Positions 1 through 9,088 are shown, counted from the stretch's first letter. The stretch is 64,000 bases of DNA from Gelidibacter gilvus (GCF_004115975.1 NZ_SDDZ01000001.1:620001-684000), one strand, 5' to 3'. Made by a program: numbers and translations. Notes: generated by a model from the letters alone, not told the origin.

Positions 1-2021
1 CCGATTTTGACCTTGATTTCTCATGGAAAGACAGAGATGATATCACCGATTTTATTTTCAACCGATTTAAAAATACCGCTTTGATTGCCGTGTACAACAC
101 CTTTAAGTTTAAAGCTTCCGTGCGGGAATTGGGGAAAGTGTTTGGTTTGCCAAAATCGGAAATGGACATGCTCACCAGAGGGAAATACCATATTAATCAA
201 TTGGACAACCTCTCGCAACTCGTTATTAAATACAGTACGTATATTCAAGGTTTTCCTAATTATTTAGGCATTCATGCCGGTGGTATTATTATTTCGGAAA
301 AACCCATTCATTACTATGGCGCTACTTTTATGCCGCCAAAAGGTTACGCTACCACTCAATTTGATATGGTCGTGGCGGAAGATATCGGTCTGTACAAATT
401 TGACATTTTAAGCCAGCGCGGCCTTGGTAAAATCAAGGAAGCCACAGAGATTGTTGCCTATAACCATCCCGAAAAACCACCAATCGACATCCATAATATC
501 CAACGGTTCAAACAAGATGCACGCATCAAATATTTACTTAAAAACGCTAAAGCCATCGGCTGTTTTTATGTAGAATCACCAGCCATGCGCATGTTGATGC
601 GCAAATTGCAAGTGGATAGTTATTTGGGCTTGGTGGCGGCAAGTTCCGTAATTCGTCCTGGCGTTGCCAAAAGTGGCATGATGCGGGAATATATTCTGCG
701 GCATCGCGATCCAGATCGCCGAAAGGATGCACCCAAAGTCTTGCTCGATCTCATGCCAGAAACCTTTGGCGTGATGGTCTATCAAGAAGACGTTATAAAA
801 GTAGCACACTATTTTGGCGGCCTCACGCTTGGAGAAGCAGATATGTTGCGTCGTGGCATGTCCGGAAAATTCCGATCGCGTGATGAGTTCATGAAAGTGA
901 AACAACAATTTTTTGACAATTGTAAAAAATCAGGAAAACCCGATGATTTGGTTGAAGATATTTGGCGACAGATTGAAAGTTTTGCCGGGTATGCGTTTGC
1001 AAAAGGCCATTCGGCGTCCTACGCGGTGGAAAGTTACCAAAGTTTGTTTTTGAAAGCCTATTTTCCACTGGAATATATGGTGGCAACCATTAATAATTTT
1101 GGCGGATTTTACAGCACAGAACTCTATGTCCATGAAGCGCGAATGGATGGTGGCATCATAGAAGCACCATGCATCAACACGAGTTTTACGCAAACCGTCA
1201 TTCATGGCAAAACCATTTACCTCGGATTTATGTTCCTGCAATCCTTGGAATCTAAAACCATCAAACGCATCGTGAAAGAACGCCAGACACATGGAGATTT
1301 TTCAAGTTTGGATGACTTTATTGAACGGATTCCGATCTCCATAGAACAGATTTCAATTTTGATAAAAATCAATGCCTTCCGATTTACAGGAAACAACAAA
1401 CGCGAACTGCTCTGGGAAGCGCATTTGAAAATCAGTAAACACGTGGCGCAAGAACAGGTTGTCACACTTTTTAAAACTGAACGTATCCATTATAAAACGC
1501 CCGAATTGCCGAGTACAGCCTTAGAAAATGCTTTTGACGAAATTGAGTTGTTGGGATTTCCACTTTGCAATCCGTTTCATCTCTTGGAAAAACGTTCTGT
1601 AAATCCATTGCGAGCAAAAGATTTGCAATCCTTGGAAGGAAAGACGGTCACCATTGAAGGTTACCTCATCACCGCCAAAAACACCAAGACGACCAGCGGT
1701 AAAATCATGCATTTTGGAAATTTTTTAGATCGTGATGGCGATTTTGTAGACACCGTTCATTTTCCACCGGTGGCAGCGAGATTTCCATTTAGAGGTAAAG
1801 GTATTTACAGCATTACGGGCAAAGTGATGATTGAATTCGACTGCGTAACTATTGAAGTGAGCAGCATGGAGCACTTGGCGGTAATTGAAGATCCGAGGTA
1901 TAAAAGCCCATCCCCTAAATCCCCTTCCCGAGAGGAAGAGGACTTTCAGGACGGAATGATGCCGAGAGGGAGACTAAAATCTAAAAGATCGCATATTTAT
2001 ACGGTCGCTTCCGATAGGTAG
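1..2021 (+). CDS. dnaE: DNA polymerase III alpha subunit, DnaE family (5' partial)
   Basis: Catalytic subunit of a C-family DNA polymerase. The open frame runs back to the window edge (first whole codon at position 3), so the gene starts upstream; an in-frame TTG at 81 is not the start. The first visible residues, DFDLDFSW, are the catalytic Asp-x-Asp palm motif. The third catalytic Asp is probably in YKFDILSQRGLGKI. The fingers/helix-hairpin region and a C-terminal OB-like segment (KTVTIEGYLITAKN) follow; the PHP domain lies outside the window. A Y-family polymerase lies 0.9 kb downstream, a pairing often seen in flavobacterial translesion loci, so this may be a second, mutagenesis-related DnaE rather than the replicative enzyme (inference). 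The tail contains SPSPKSPSREEEDFQDGMM, which looks like repeat-derived sequence read in frame. Confidence 0.9.
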   Translation, partial: DFDLDFSWKDRDDITDFIFNRFKNTALIAVYNTFKFKASVRELGKVFGLPKSEMDMLTRGKYHINQLDNLSQLVIKYSTYIQGFPNYLGIHAGGIIISEKPIHYYGATFMPPKGYATTQFDMVVAEDIGLYKFDILSQRGLGKIKEATEIVAYNHPEKPPIDIHNIQRFKQDARIKYLLKNAKAIGCFYVESPAMRMLMRKLQVDSYLGLVAASSVIRPGVAKSGMMREYILRHRDPDRRKDAPKVLLDLMPETFGVMVYQEDVIKVAHYFGGLTLGEADMLRRGMSGKFRSRDEFMKVKQQFFDNCKKSGKPDDLVEDIWRQIESFAGYAFAKGHSASYAVESYQSLFLKAYFPLEYMVATINNFGGFYSTELYVHEARMDGGIIEAPCINTSFTQTVIHGKTIYLGFMFLQSLESKTIKRIVKERQTHGDFSSLDDFIERIPISIEQISILIKINAFRFTGNNKRELLWEAHLKISKHVAQEQVVTLFKTERIHYKTPELPSTALENAFDEIELLGFPLCNPFHLLEKRSVNPLRAKDLQSLEGKTVTIEGYLITAKNTKTTSGKIMHFGNFLDRDGDFVDTVHFPPVAARFPFRGKGIYSITGKVMIEFDCVTIEVSSMEHLAVIEDPRYKSPSPKSPSREEEDFQDGMMPRGRLKSKRSHIYTVASDR

Positions 2022-2120
2022 ATAAGTCGAGACCTATAAAACCATTAAAAATACGTATAAATATATTAAATAATATACGTGCATTTGTTTTTTTGCTATC
2101 TTTATAAAAAACGACAAGTT

Positions 2121-2372
2121 ATGAGTACGAAATTGACATTGACAATCGAAAAGAAAGTCATAGAAAAGGCAAAAAAATATGCAAAAGAGAAAAATCGTAG
2201 TCTATCCGATATTATTGAAAATTATCTCAAAATATTAACCATGGAAGAACGTCAACAAAGCGAGAAAACTCTTCATCCAATTGTAGAATCCCTAAAAGGC
2301 TCTTTTAAAACATCTAAAAAAATAGATTACAAGAAAGAATTAGTGAAACGATTAGAAGAAAAATACTTATAA
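2121..2372 (+). CDS. Antitoxin of a PIN-type toxin-antitoxin pair (DUF6364/RHH-like)
   Basis: An 83-residue basic protein starting MSTKLTLTIEKKVIEKAKKY. The short beta strand followed by two helices (YAKEKNRSLSDIIENYL) is typical of ribbon-helix-helix antitoxins of the DUF6364 type. The ATG at 2121 is preferred over an upstream GTG at 2079, because the RHH strand begins at this Met and a TATCTTTA promoter-like element lies at 2097-2104. The stop codon is one base before the PIN toxin ATG, so the two are co-transcribed and probably translationally coupled. Antitoxins of this kind bind the operator and neutralise the nuclease. The pair sits between two DNA polymerase genes and looks like an insertion there. 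Confidence 0.75.
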   Translation: MSTKLTLTIEKKVIEKAKKYAKEKNRSLSDIIENYLKILTMEERQQSEKTLHPIVESLKGSFKTSKKIDYKKELVKRLEEKYL

Positions 2373-2373
2373 A

Positions 2374-2796
2374 ATGGATCATGTACTTATAGACACCGAT
2401 GTCATATTGGATTTTTTCTTTGATCGAGAACCCTATTCCGAATATGCCGCAAAGGTTTTGAGCTTATGTGAAGAACAAAAAATAAAAGGATTTATAACTC
2501 CTGTAGCAATTTCAAATATTTATTATTTATTGAGAAAAATTGGGAAGCATGAGATAATTATTGAAAGATTAAAACAGCTTCTAACCATTATCGACATTGC
2601 TGAGATGGATAAAACAGTTGTCTTAAATGCGCTAAATTCTCAATTCAAGGATTTTGAAGATGCTTTACAAAATTTTTCTGCTATAGGAAAAGGAAAAATC
2701 AAAGTCATTTTGACAAGGAATATAAAAGATTTTAAAAAAAGCACATTAGCCATAATGACCCCTGAAATGTATTTGAAAGGCAACTCTAACACCTAG
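2374..2796 (+). CDS. PIN-domain toxin (VapC-like ribonuclease)
   Basis: A 140-residue PIN-domain protein. It begins MDHVLIDTDVILDFFFDREPY, with the first acidic metal ligand in LIDTDVILD. More acidic residues follow in the middle (FKDFEDALQ) and near the end (LTRNIKDFKKS), matching the usual D/E-D/E-D layout of Mg-dependent PIN ribonucleases. It directly follows the RHH antitoxin gene with a one-base gap. Such toxins cleave tRNA, rRNA or mRNA; the target cannot be predicted here. Confidence 0.82.
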   Translation: MDHVLIDTDVILDFFFDREPYSEYAAKVLSLCEEQKIKGFITPVAISNIYYLLRKIGKHEIIIERLKQLLTIIDIAEMDKTVVLNALNSQFKDFEDALQNFSAIGKGKIKVILTRNIKDFKKSTLAIMTPEMYLKGNSNT

Positions 2797-2909
2797 TAAA
2801 ATAATGTATCTAAAAAACGTTATTCATTAATGAGTCGAAAACAAATCTTGATTTTCTTTCGCAAAAACACCCTTCTTCTAAAAACAGTCTTAATTCTTTT
2901 AAAAAAAAA

Positions 2910-4127
2910 ATGACCCACCAACGCTCCATAGTCCACATGGATTTAGATACTTTTTTCGTGTCCTGCGAACGCCTGCTCGACAGTCGCCTGATTGGAAAAC
3001 CTGTTCTTATTGGCGGCACGAGTGATAGAGGCGTTGTGGCATCCTGTAGTTACGAGGCACGGAAATTTGGCATCCATTCCGCGATGCCCATGCGCATGGC
3101 AAAACAATTATGTCCCGAAGCCATCATTCTTCGTGGGGATGCCGGTACTTACACCAAGTTTTCCCAAAATGTTACGGAGGTCATCAAAGACAGCGTGCCT
3201 CTTTATGAAAAAACATCGGTTGATGAGTTTTATATTGACTTGACGGGGATGGACAAGTTTTTCGGGTGCCACAAATTGGCATCTGAATTGCGCCAACGCA
3301 TCATCAAAGAAACCGGATTGCCTATTTCGTTTGGATTGTCGCTCAATAAAACCGTTTCCAAAATTGCCACTGGAGAAGCAAAACCCAATAATGAAATCCG
3401 TATTCTCTCAGGTGATGAAAAACCATTTTTGGCACCGTTATCCGTTAATAAAATCCCGATGGTTGGCGATGTCACTTATAAATCTTTATGCGATTTGGGG
3501 ATCAAACAAATCCGGACCGTTCAGGAAATGCCCATGGAACTCATGTACAAAGTGCTTGGAAAAAACGGCTTGAGCATTTGGAACAAAGCCAACGGCATTG
3601 ACCCTTCTCCAGTGATTCAATATCAAGAACGCAAATCCATATCCACAGAACGCACTTTCAATAAAGACACCACAGATGTGACCAGATTGAAAGGTATTAT
3701 CATTGCGATGGCTGAAAACCTAGCCTATCAATTACGACGCGGCAATAAGTTATCGGCATGTATCACCTTTAAAATCCGCTATTCTGATTTTCAGACCTAT
3801 ACACAGCAGCAACGCATTCCGTATAGTGCCATGGACCATAACATCATTCCTGTAGTGCTCGATTTGTTTGAAAAACTTTATAACCGCCGACTTTTAGTAC
3901 GACTGATTGGGGTTAAATTCAGCCATTTGGTAGAAGGCGGGCATCAGGTCAATTTGTTTGACGACGACACCAAATATCTCAACTTAAACACCGCTATTGA
4001 TAAAATGCGCGAACGTTATGGCGACAGGGCGGTGGTCAGTGCTGCCGGAATGGAAGCCCGAACCATCGGCAGGTGGAATCCGTTTAATGGCGAACCGCCG
4101 CCGTTGTTGCCGCATCGGAAGTCCTAA
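2910..4127 (+). CDS. dinB: DNA polymerase IV / Y-family translesion polymerase
   Basis: A 405-residue Y-family polymerase that copies past damaged bases. The palm metal ligands are visible: D11 in HMDLDTFFVSCE, and D105/E106 in SVDEFYIDLTG. A helix-hairpin-helix region (VNKIPMVGDVTYKSL) and little finger follow. Near the C-terminus, QVNLFDD resembles the sliding-clamp-binding motif (QxxLF). The start at 2910 places MTHQRSIVHMD at the usual distance from the first motif. A polyA stretch, not a clear Shine-Dalgarno, precedes it. It lies downstream of dnaE and the toxin-antitoxin pair on the same strand. Confidence 0.95.
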   Translation: MTHQRSIVHMDLDTFFVSCERLLDSRLIGKPVLIGGTSDRGVVASCSYEARKFGIHSAMPMRMAKQLCPEAIILRGDAGTYTKFSQNVTEVIKDSVPLYEKTSVDEFYIDLTGMDKFFGCHKLASELRQRIIKETGLPISFGLSLNKTVSKIATGEAKPNNEIRILSGDEKPFLAPLSVNKIPMVGDVTYKSLCDLGIKQIRTVQEMPMELMYKVLGKNGLSIWNKANGIDPSPVIQYQERKSISTERTFNKDTTDVTRLKGIIIAMAENLAYQLRRGNKLSACITFKIRYSDFQTYTQQQRIPYSAMDHNIIPVVLDLFEKLYNRRLLVRLIGVKFSHLVEGGHQVNLFDDDTKYLNLNTAIDKMRERYGDRAVVSAAGMEARTIGRWNPFNGEPPPLLPHRKS

Positions 4128-4196
4128 TTGAGTTTCAGGTTTAAAGTTTAAAGTTTGTGCATTGAGCATGCCTGAATAAGGTTGCCTTTTTTCTGG

Positions 4197-4310
4197 TTAA
4201 TAGTTTATCTTATATTTCGGTTTATGCTGATCGGTTAAGCTATCAACATATGTTTCAAATTCTGTCGGTTTCATTTTATTTAATGAACCATGAGGTCTTT
4301 CATTATTCGA
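4197..4310 (-). pseudogene. C-terminal remnant of an IS3-family transposase
   Basis: Read on the minus strand, this stretch encodes SNNERPHGSLNKMKPTEFE and continues to a stop at 4197. YNNxRPHxxLxxxTPxE is the conserved C-terminal end of the DDE integrase domain of IS3-family transposases. No upstream part of the transposase is present; homology stops near 4310, where a 32-bp direct repeat starts. It is a dead relic of an insertion between dinB and the SCO1 gene. Confidence 0.75.
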
Positions 4311-4612
4311 TATTCAAAGTTTAGAAAAGAAGTTTCTTAAGGTTTCTTGTTTAGAGTTAGGAGTAAGTAGAGGGGAGTTTTCGCAAAAATCTGCGGGAAA
4401 TGATTAAGATTTCAAAAGCGAAGAGTGGATAGTTAATAGAGGACAGTGGATAGTCCGGATGGGAATTTTATGTCTTTGGGGTAGCTTTGTGTCTCCCTTG
4501 CCTCGCCGATAGGCAGGTTTGTGAACCTCTGTGTCATAGCTTTTAAAGAGTAGTCCGGGAATTCTAACTTCAACATTCGGTATTCAAAGTTTAGAAAAGA
4601 AGTTTCTTAAGG
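4311..4612. repeat. Pair of 32-bp direct repeats bounding 240 bp of non-coding sequence
   Basis: The same 32 bases occur at 4311-4342 and 4581-4612, starting TATTCAAAGTTTAGAAAAGA. The first copy abuts the transposase remnant. They could be scars of an insertion or deletion event or a dispersed genomic repeat. The sequence between them has no convincing reading frame. Confidence 0.8.
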
Positions 4613-4628
4613 GTTCTGTTACTGATCT

Positions 4629-4718
4629 TAAATCCTATAATCTTAATCAAAAATCCTCAATCGTTAATCGTTAATCAAAAATCAGTAATCGTTAATCGTT
4701 AATCAAAACTCCTCAATT
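4629..4718. repeat. Degenerate short tandem repeat (AATCGTTAATC units)
   Basis: About 90 bases of overlapping AATCGTTAATC / AATCAAAAATC units immediately downstream of the SCO1 gene. It looks like slippage-prone spacer sequence; no function is visible. Confidence 0.7.
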
Positions 4719-4728
4719 TCCCTCCGTT

Positions 4729-5397
4729 CTATCCTTCACCCTTCAACACCTTAATATCCTTCAATAACTTTTCGATATCATCAGGTTTGGTGCCATCATA
4801 ATAACCGCGGATTTGTCGCTTTTTGTCAATGAGCATGAAGTTTTCTGTGTGGATCATATCATATTCATCGCCATTACCATCTGTTTTGACTGCCAAATAG
4901 CTTTTTCTGGCCAGTTCATAGATTTGTTTTTTATCACCGGTAACTAAGTTCCATTTCTTGTCATTCACACCTTTTTCAACGGCATAGCGCTTTAATTGCG
5001 CTACATCATCAATTTGTGGCGTCACGGAATAGGAGAGCAGCATCACATCTTCATCCGTTTGTGTGGCATTCTGGATTTGAACCATATGGTCCGTCATGAT
5101 TGGGCAAATGGTTTGACAGGTTGTAAAAAAGAAATCGGCGACATAAATTTTATCTTCGTAGTTCTTCTGGGTTACGGTTTCACCATTTTGATTGACCAGG
5201 CTAAAATCGGCAATCTTATGATATTTACTTTGGTACTGAATGGTGCTGTCCACCATTTCATAATTCACCATGGAAGGCTGGTAAATGGGAAGCACCTTTT
5301 TAGGTTGCAGTACCTTGTACATGATGGTCATGATGATTGCAGATAAGCAGAAAAAAAAGATGGCAAAAAATTTATATTCTCTAAAAAAAGATAACAT
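4729..5397 (-). CDS. SCO1/SenC-family copper chaperone / thiol-disulfide protein
   Basis: A 222-residue membrane-anchored protein with an N-terminal hydrophobic helix (about residues 9-27) and a thioredoxin-like periplasmic domain. The metal/redox motif FTTCQTICPI supplies C94 and C98, and H183 in DMIHTENF is the third copper ligand of SCO proteins. The family delivers copper to the CuA site of cytochrome oxidase or keeps its cysteines reduced. The start at 5397 (MLSFFREYKFF) is preferred over an upstream start at 5460, because it begins the anchor helix and a TACTTTTG -7 element lies at 5436-5443 on the same strand. It is divergent from the M1 peptidase gene. Confidence 0.88.
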   Translation of the reverse strand: MLSFFREYKFFAIFFFCLSAIIMTIMYKVLQPKKVLPIYQPSMVNYEMVDSTIQYQSKYHKIADFSLVNQNGETVTQKNYEDKIYVADFFFTTCQTICPIMTDHMVQIQNATQTDEDVMLLSYSVTPQIDDVAQLKRYAVEKGVNDKKWNLVTGDKKQIYELARKSYLAVKTDGNGDEYDMIHTENFMLIDKKRQIRGYYDGTKPDDIEKLLKDIKVLKGEG

Positions 5398-5435
5398 TTT
5401 TAATGATTTTGAGGATGTTGTGTGTGATTTGTTTA

Positions 5436-5443
5436 CAAAAGTA
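5436..5443 (-). promoter_or_regulatory. Bacteroidota -7 promoter element for the SCO1-like gene
   Basis: On the minus strand this reads TACTTTTG, matching the TAnnTTTG -7 consensus. It lies about 40 bases upstream of the preferred ATG. No good -33 TTTG is seen at 19 bases. Confidence 0.5.
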
Positions 5444-5491
5444 CAACAGATAAGAATCAAAAGGGGTATTTTTAATCTTAAAATTTGGGAT

Positions 5492-7423
5492 ATGAGAAAC
5501 AGTATAAGTCTTCTTTTTTTATTTATTTTTTCATCATTATACGCTCAAGATCATCAAATGAATGAGATAAGAGAAGCAGAGTTGAAATCCGCTTTAAACC
5601 GAATGCAATTCCGTCCCAACGCCAATACAGGCAATTATGATGTAAAATATCACCGATTGGAGCTTGAGGTAGATCCTGCAGTAGCCTATATAAACGGCCA
5701 GGTGACCACTTATTTTGAGGCGACATCCAATTTAAACCAAATCGTCTTTGATTTGACTACCAATATGACGGTGTCGCAAGTTTCACAACGTGGAAATCCG
5801 TTGCTGTTTTCTCAAAACAGTACTGATGAAGTGGTCATTACGCTTTCACAAGAACAACATATTGGTGTTTTGGATTCCTTGACCATCACCTATTCCGGGA
5901 ACCCTGTAAGCTCCGGATTTGGTTCCTTTGAGGTCAATACTCATGCAGGAAAGCCAGTTCTATGGACACTTTCTGAACCTTACGGCGCAAAAGGATGGTG
6001 GCCATGTAAGCAAGACCTTATAGATAAAATCGATAGCATTGATGTGTATATTACTTCCCCTTTAGCCAATGCTGATGGCGATGCGTATGTGGCAGTTTCC
6101 AATGGTTTGGAACAATCACAAGTGATACATGCCAACAGTAAAACCACTCATTTTAGACATAATTATCCCATTCCAGCCTATCTGGTGGCAATTGCCGTTA
6201 CTAATTATGCGGTGTACTCTGACACCGTTTCCAATAGCGGCAACCCCTTTGAGATTATAAATTACGTTTACCCAGAACAATTGGCAGTCGTACAAGCCCA
6301 AACTCCGGTAACTTTGGATATCATGAATCTCTACAGTACTCTTTTTGGCGAATATCCTTATGCCGATGAAAAATACGGCCATGCCCAATTTGGATGGGGT
6401 GGCGGGATGGAGCATACCACGGTTTCCTTTATGGGAAGTTTTGGACGGAATTTAATTGCACACGAACTCGGCCATCAATGGTTTGGAAATAAAGTGACCT
6501 GCGGCAGTTGGAAAGACGTTTGGCTCAATGAAGGATTCGCAACTTATATGTCTGGCCTTGTAGTAGAAAATTTAGATGGTGCTATTCCGTTTAAAAATTG
6601 GAAACAGCAAATGGTTACGTCCGTTACGAATGCTCCTGCTGGCGCAGTTTATTTGACTGATGCGGATACGTTGAGTGTCAACCGAATTTTTAATCAGCGT
6701 TTGTCTTATAATAAAGGCGCGATGGTTTTGCACATGCTCAGAAAAAAGTTGGGAGACACGGATTTCTTTCAAGGCCTGAGGAATTATTTAAACCATCCAG
6801 ATCATGCCTATGGGTACGCCAAATCTGAAGATTTTATCAGGATCATGGAAAGCACCATTGGTGAGGATTTATCTGAGTTTTTTGGAGATTGGCTTTACGG
6901 GGAAGGTTATCCTAGTTTCAACTTGGAATGGGCACAAGCTTCTCCTACAGAAATAGAATTTAATTTAGAACAAATTCAGAGCCATGCATCCGTCTCCTTT
7001 TTTGAAGTGCAATTACCCATACGATTGGTTGGCACAGCTGGAGAAACTCTCGATCTGATTTTAGATCAAACGGTCGATTTAGAAAGTTTCACCCATCCCG
7101 TTAATTTCACAGTTGCTGAGGTATTGATCAATCCTGAGTTTGATATTATATCAAAGAACAATACCGTTGTTCTAAGCACGGATGAGCGTCCTAGGGACAT
7201 GGAAATTGTTTTCTATCCCAATCCAGTTTCAGAAACGCTCCATATTAAAAAACCGGAGCTCCTAACCGTGGATCGAATTCGGATTTATAATACACTCGGT
7301 CAACTTATTTACACATCGGTTTGGAATCCAAGTATTGATGTGTCTATGCTATCTACAGGCCTATTTTTTGTGGAACTCCAAACAAACAAGGGCAGCATTA
7401 ATAAATCGCTGTTAAAAAACTAG
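5492..7423 (+). CDS. Secreted M1-family zinc aminopeptidase with T9SS sorting domain
   Basis: A 643-residue M1 (gluzincin) aminopeptidase releasing N-terminal amino acids from peptides. The signal peptide is MRNSISLLFLFIFSSLYAQ. The substrate motif is GGGMEHTT, a GxMEN variant. The zinc site is HELGHQWFGN (from residue 324), with the second Glu in LNEGFATYM. The last 80 residues (IVFYPNPVSETLHI to SINKSLLKN) form a type A C-terminal sorting domain, so the enzyme is exported through the type IX secretion system and probably released or anchored at the surface. The ATG at 5492 is chosen because it starts the signal peptide; the frame is open to 5285, overlapping the divergent gene. Confidence 0.93.
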   Translation: MRNSISLLFLFIFSSLYAQDHQMNEIREAELKSALNRMQFRPNANTGNYDVKYHRLELEVDPAVAYINGQVTTYFEATSNLNQIVFDLTTNMTVSQVSQRGNPLLFSQNSTDEVVITLSQEQHIGVLDSLTITYSGNPVSSGFGSFEVNTHAGKPVLWTLSEPYGAKGWWPCKQDLIDKIDSIDVYITSPLANADGDAYVAVSNGLEQSQVIHANSKTTHFRHNYPIPAYLVAIAVTNYAVYSDTVSNSGNPFEIINYVYPEQLAVVQAQTPVTLDIMNLYSTLFGEYPYADEKYGHAQFGWGGGMEHTTVSFMGSFGRNLIAHELGHQWFGNKVTCGSWKDVWLNEGFATYMSGLVVENLDGAIPFKNWKQQMVTSVTNAPAGAVYLTDADTLSVNRIFNQRLSYNKGAMVLHMLRKKLGDTDFFQGLRNYLNHPDHAYGYAKSEDFIRIMESTIGEDLSEFFGDWLYGEGYPSFNLEWAQASPTEIEFNLEQIQSHASVSFFEVQLPIRLVGTAGETLDLILDQTVDLESFTHPVNFTVAEVLINPEFDIISKNNTVVLSTDERPRDMEIVFYPNPVSETLHIKKPELLTVDRIRIYNTLGQLIYTSVWNPSIDVSMLSTGLFFVELQTNKGSINKSLLKN

Positions 7424-7464
7424 CTAATAGAATCGGATTAGTTTTCTAAATGGGCTTAAAAGAC

Positions 7465-7472
7465 TACTTTTG
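7465..7472 (+). promoter_or_regulatory. Bacteroidota -7 promoter element for rseP
   Basis: TACTTTTG lies 29 bases before the chosen ATG at 7502. This supports that start over an in-frame GTG at 7472 inside the element. Confidence 0.5.
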
Positions 7473-7501
7473 TGCCTTATAATTTTTTTGAAAAGAGATC
7501 A

Positions 7502-8845
7502 ATGGAGTTTGTAATTAAAGTTTCTCAATTTTTATTGAGTTTGTCCCTGCTTATCGTGTTGCACGAGCTAGGGCATTTTATACCCGCACGATTATTCAAG
7601 ACCCGCGTAGAGAAATTCTATTTGTTTTTTGATATCAAGTATAGTTTGTTTAAGAAAAAAATAGGCGACACCGTCTATGGTATTGGTTGGTTGCCGCTTG
7701 GTGGCTATGTCAAAATAGCTGGAATGATTGATGAAAGCATGGATAAGGAACAAATGGCTCTGCCACCACAACCTTGGGAGTTCCGTTCTAAACCGGCTTG
7801 GCAACGTTTAATAATCATGTTGGGTGGCGTCACCGTCAATTTTATTTTGGCCTATTTAATTTACGTGTTTATGTCTTTTGGATATGGAGACACTGATATT
7901 GCCACGGCGAGCATAAAAGATGGCTATCTAGTAGACAATCCATTGCTTACGGATTTAGGTTTCCAGACCGGTGATCACATTGTACAGATTAACGATACAA
8001 AAGTGGTCAACGAATCGGAGGTCAGGGCAAATTTAATTGGCGCCAAAGAAATTACGGTTAAGCGTGATGGTGAGGAAAAAACCATAGCCTTACCTGAAGA
8101 TTTTTTAGGGCAACTTTCAACCAGTAAAAACCGAAGGCTATTTGAATTGCGACTGCCTTTTTTGGTGTCCAAAGTCAGTGATACTTCCTTAAACAAGTCA
8201 GCCGATTTAAAGAAAGGAGATCTTATCAAGACCGTTGAAGGCCAATCTGTAGAGTATTTTGATCAGGTTCAAAACGTATTGCAATCTTTTAAGGGACAAA
8301 CGGTGTCAGCGGAAATCTTAAGAGATGGCCAGGCGAAACAGATCAATCTCCAAGTTGACGAAAACGGATTGTTGGGCATTGAGACCGGTGGCGTGCCTTT
8401 TAATACATATGCCGAATTAGGTTATTTTGATATCGTTAAGAAAGACTATACGCTTGGCGAAAGCTTTGTGGTTGGCTATGATAAATTTACCAGTCAGATA
8501 ACAGGCTATTTTACGCAGTTAAAATTAATTTTCAGTCCAAGTACGGGCGCTTATAAAGGTGTAGGTGGGTTTAAAGCCATTTATGATGTGTTCCCAAGTG
8601 TTTGGAGCTGGGAATATTTTTGGGGCATTACAGCCTTCCTTTCCATTATGCTGGCGGTGCTGAATTTATTGCCAATTCCGGCTTTAGATGGCGGTCATGT
8701 CATGTTTTTACTGTACGAAATTGTTTCTGGACGCAAGCCAAGTGAAAAGTTTTTAGAGCGTGCCCAAGTGATTGGATTCATGATTATCATCATGTTAGTA
8801 TTGTTTGCCAATGGGAATGATATTTTTAAAGCATTAACTGATTAA
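7502..8845 (+). CDS. rseP: RIP metalloprotease RseP (site-2 protease family)
   Basis: A 447-residue polytopic intramembrane zinc protease that cleaves membrane-bound anti-sigma factors and signal-peptide remnants. The first helix carries HELGH (H21, E22, H25). The third ligand is in NLLPIPALDGGHV near the C-terminus. Two PDZ-like segments lie between (around LGFQTGDHIVQINDTKV and LKKGDLIKTVEGQSV). Length and topology match the family. An alternative GTG start at 7472 would add MPYNFFEKRS. In this phylum RseP-type proteases may act on FecR-type anti-sigma factors such as the one at 46.8 kb (family knowledge; no direct link here). Confidence 0.93.
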   Translation: MEFVIKVSQFLLSLSLLIVLHELGHFIPARLFKTRVEKFYLFFDIKYSLFKKKIGDTVYGIGWLPLGGYVKIAGMIDESMDKEQMALPPQPWEFRSKPAWQRLIIMLGGVTVNFILAYLIYVFMSFGYGDTDIATASIKDGYLVDNPLLTDLGFQTGDHIVQINDTKVVNESEVRANLIGAKEITVKRDGEEKTIALPEDFLGQLSTSKNRRLFELRLPFLVSKVSDTSLNKSADLKKGDLIKTVEGQSVEYFDQVQNVLQSFKGQTVSAEILRDGQAKQINLQVDENGLLGIETGGVPFNTYAELGYFDIVKKDYTLGESFVVGYDKFTSQITGYFTQLKLIFSPSTGAYKGVGGFKAIYDVFPSVWSWEYFWGITAFLSIMLAVLNLLPIPALDGGHVMFLLYEIVSGRKPSEKFLERAQVIGFMIIIMLVLFANGNDIFKALTD

Positions 8846-8861
8846 AAATATTTCAAAATAG

Positions 8862-8892
8862 TTTGCGGAAGTTAAAAATAGCAATATATTTG
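8862..8892 (+). promoter_or_regulatory. Promoter of tRNA-Asn
   Basis: TTTG (8862-8865), 19 bases, then TATATTTG (8885-8892): a textbook Bacteroidota sigma-A promoter, about 120 bases before the mature tRNA. Confidence 0.75.
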
Positions 8893-9013
8893 CATCCTCA
8901 AAATAAGGTATTATATCTTATTCCTTAGTGCGACAAACGCTTCGGAAAACGTTCTTTAAACAACAAGCAATATTCTGGATGATCAGATAGCTTAAAAACA
9001 TATAAATTAACCT

Positions 9014-9087
9014 TCCTCTTTAGCTCAGTTGGTTAGAGCATCTGACTGTTAATCAGAGGGTCCTTGGTTCGAGCCCAAGAAGAGGAG
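9014..9087 (+). tRNA. tRNA-Asn (anticodon GTT)
   Basis: A 74-base cloverleaf. Acceptor TCCTCTT pairs with AAGAGGA and the discriminator is G. The D-arm is AGCTCAGTTGGTTAGAGC, the anticodon loop CTGTTAA has anticodon GTT, and the T-arm is CTTGG-TTCGAGC-CCAAG. CCA is not encoded. The 3' half is the attachment site of the mobile element that begins here; since integration its 3' end and terminator come from the element. Three truncated copies of the 3' end lie downstream at 24993, 25548 and 33778. Confidence 0.97.
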
Positions 9088-9088
9088 C
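9044..9088. repeat. attL: 45-bp repeat in the tRNA-Asn 3' half
   Basis: Identical to 24993-25037, from GACTGTTAATCAGAGGG in the anticodon arm through the T-arm and acceptor. It is the left attachment site of element A; the tRNA stays intact. Confidence 0.88.
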
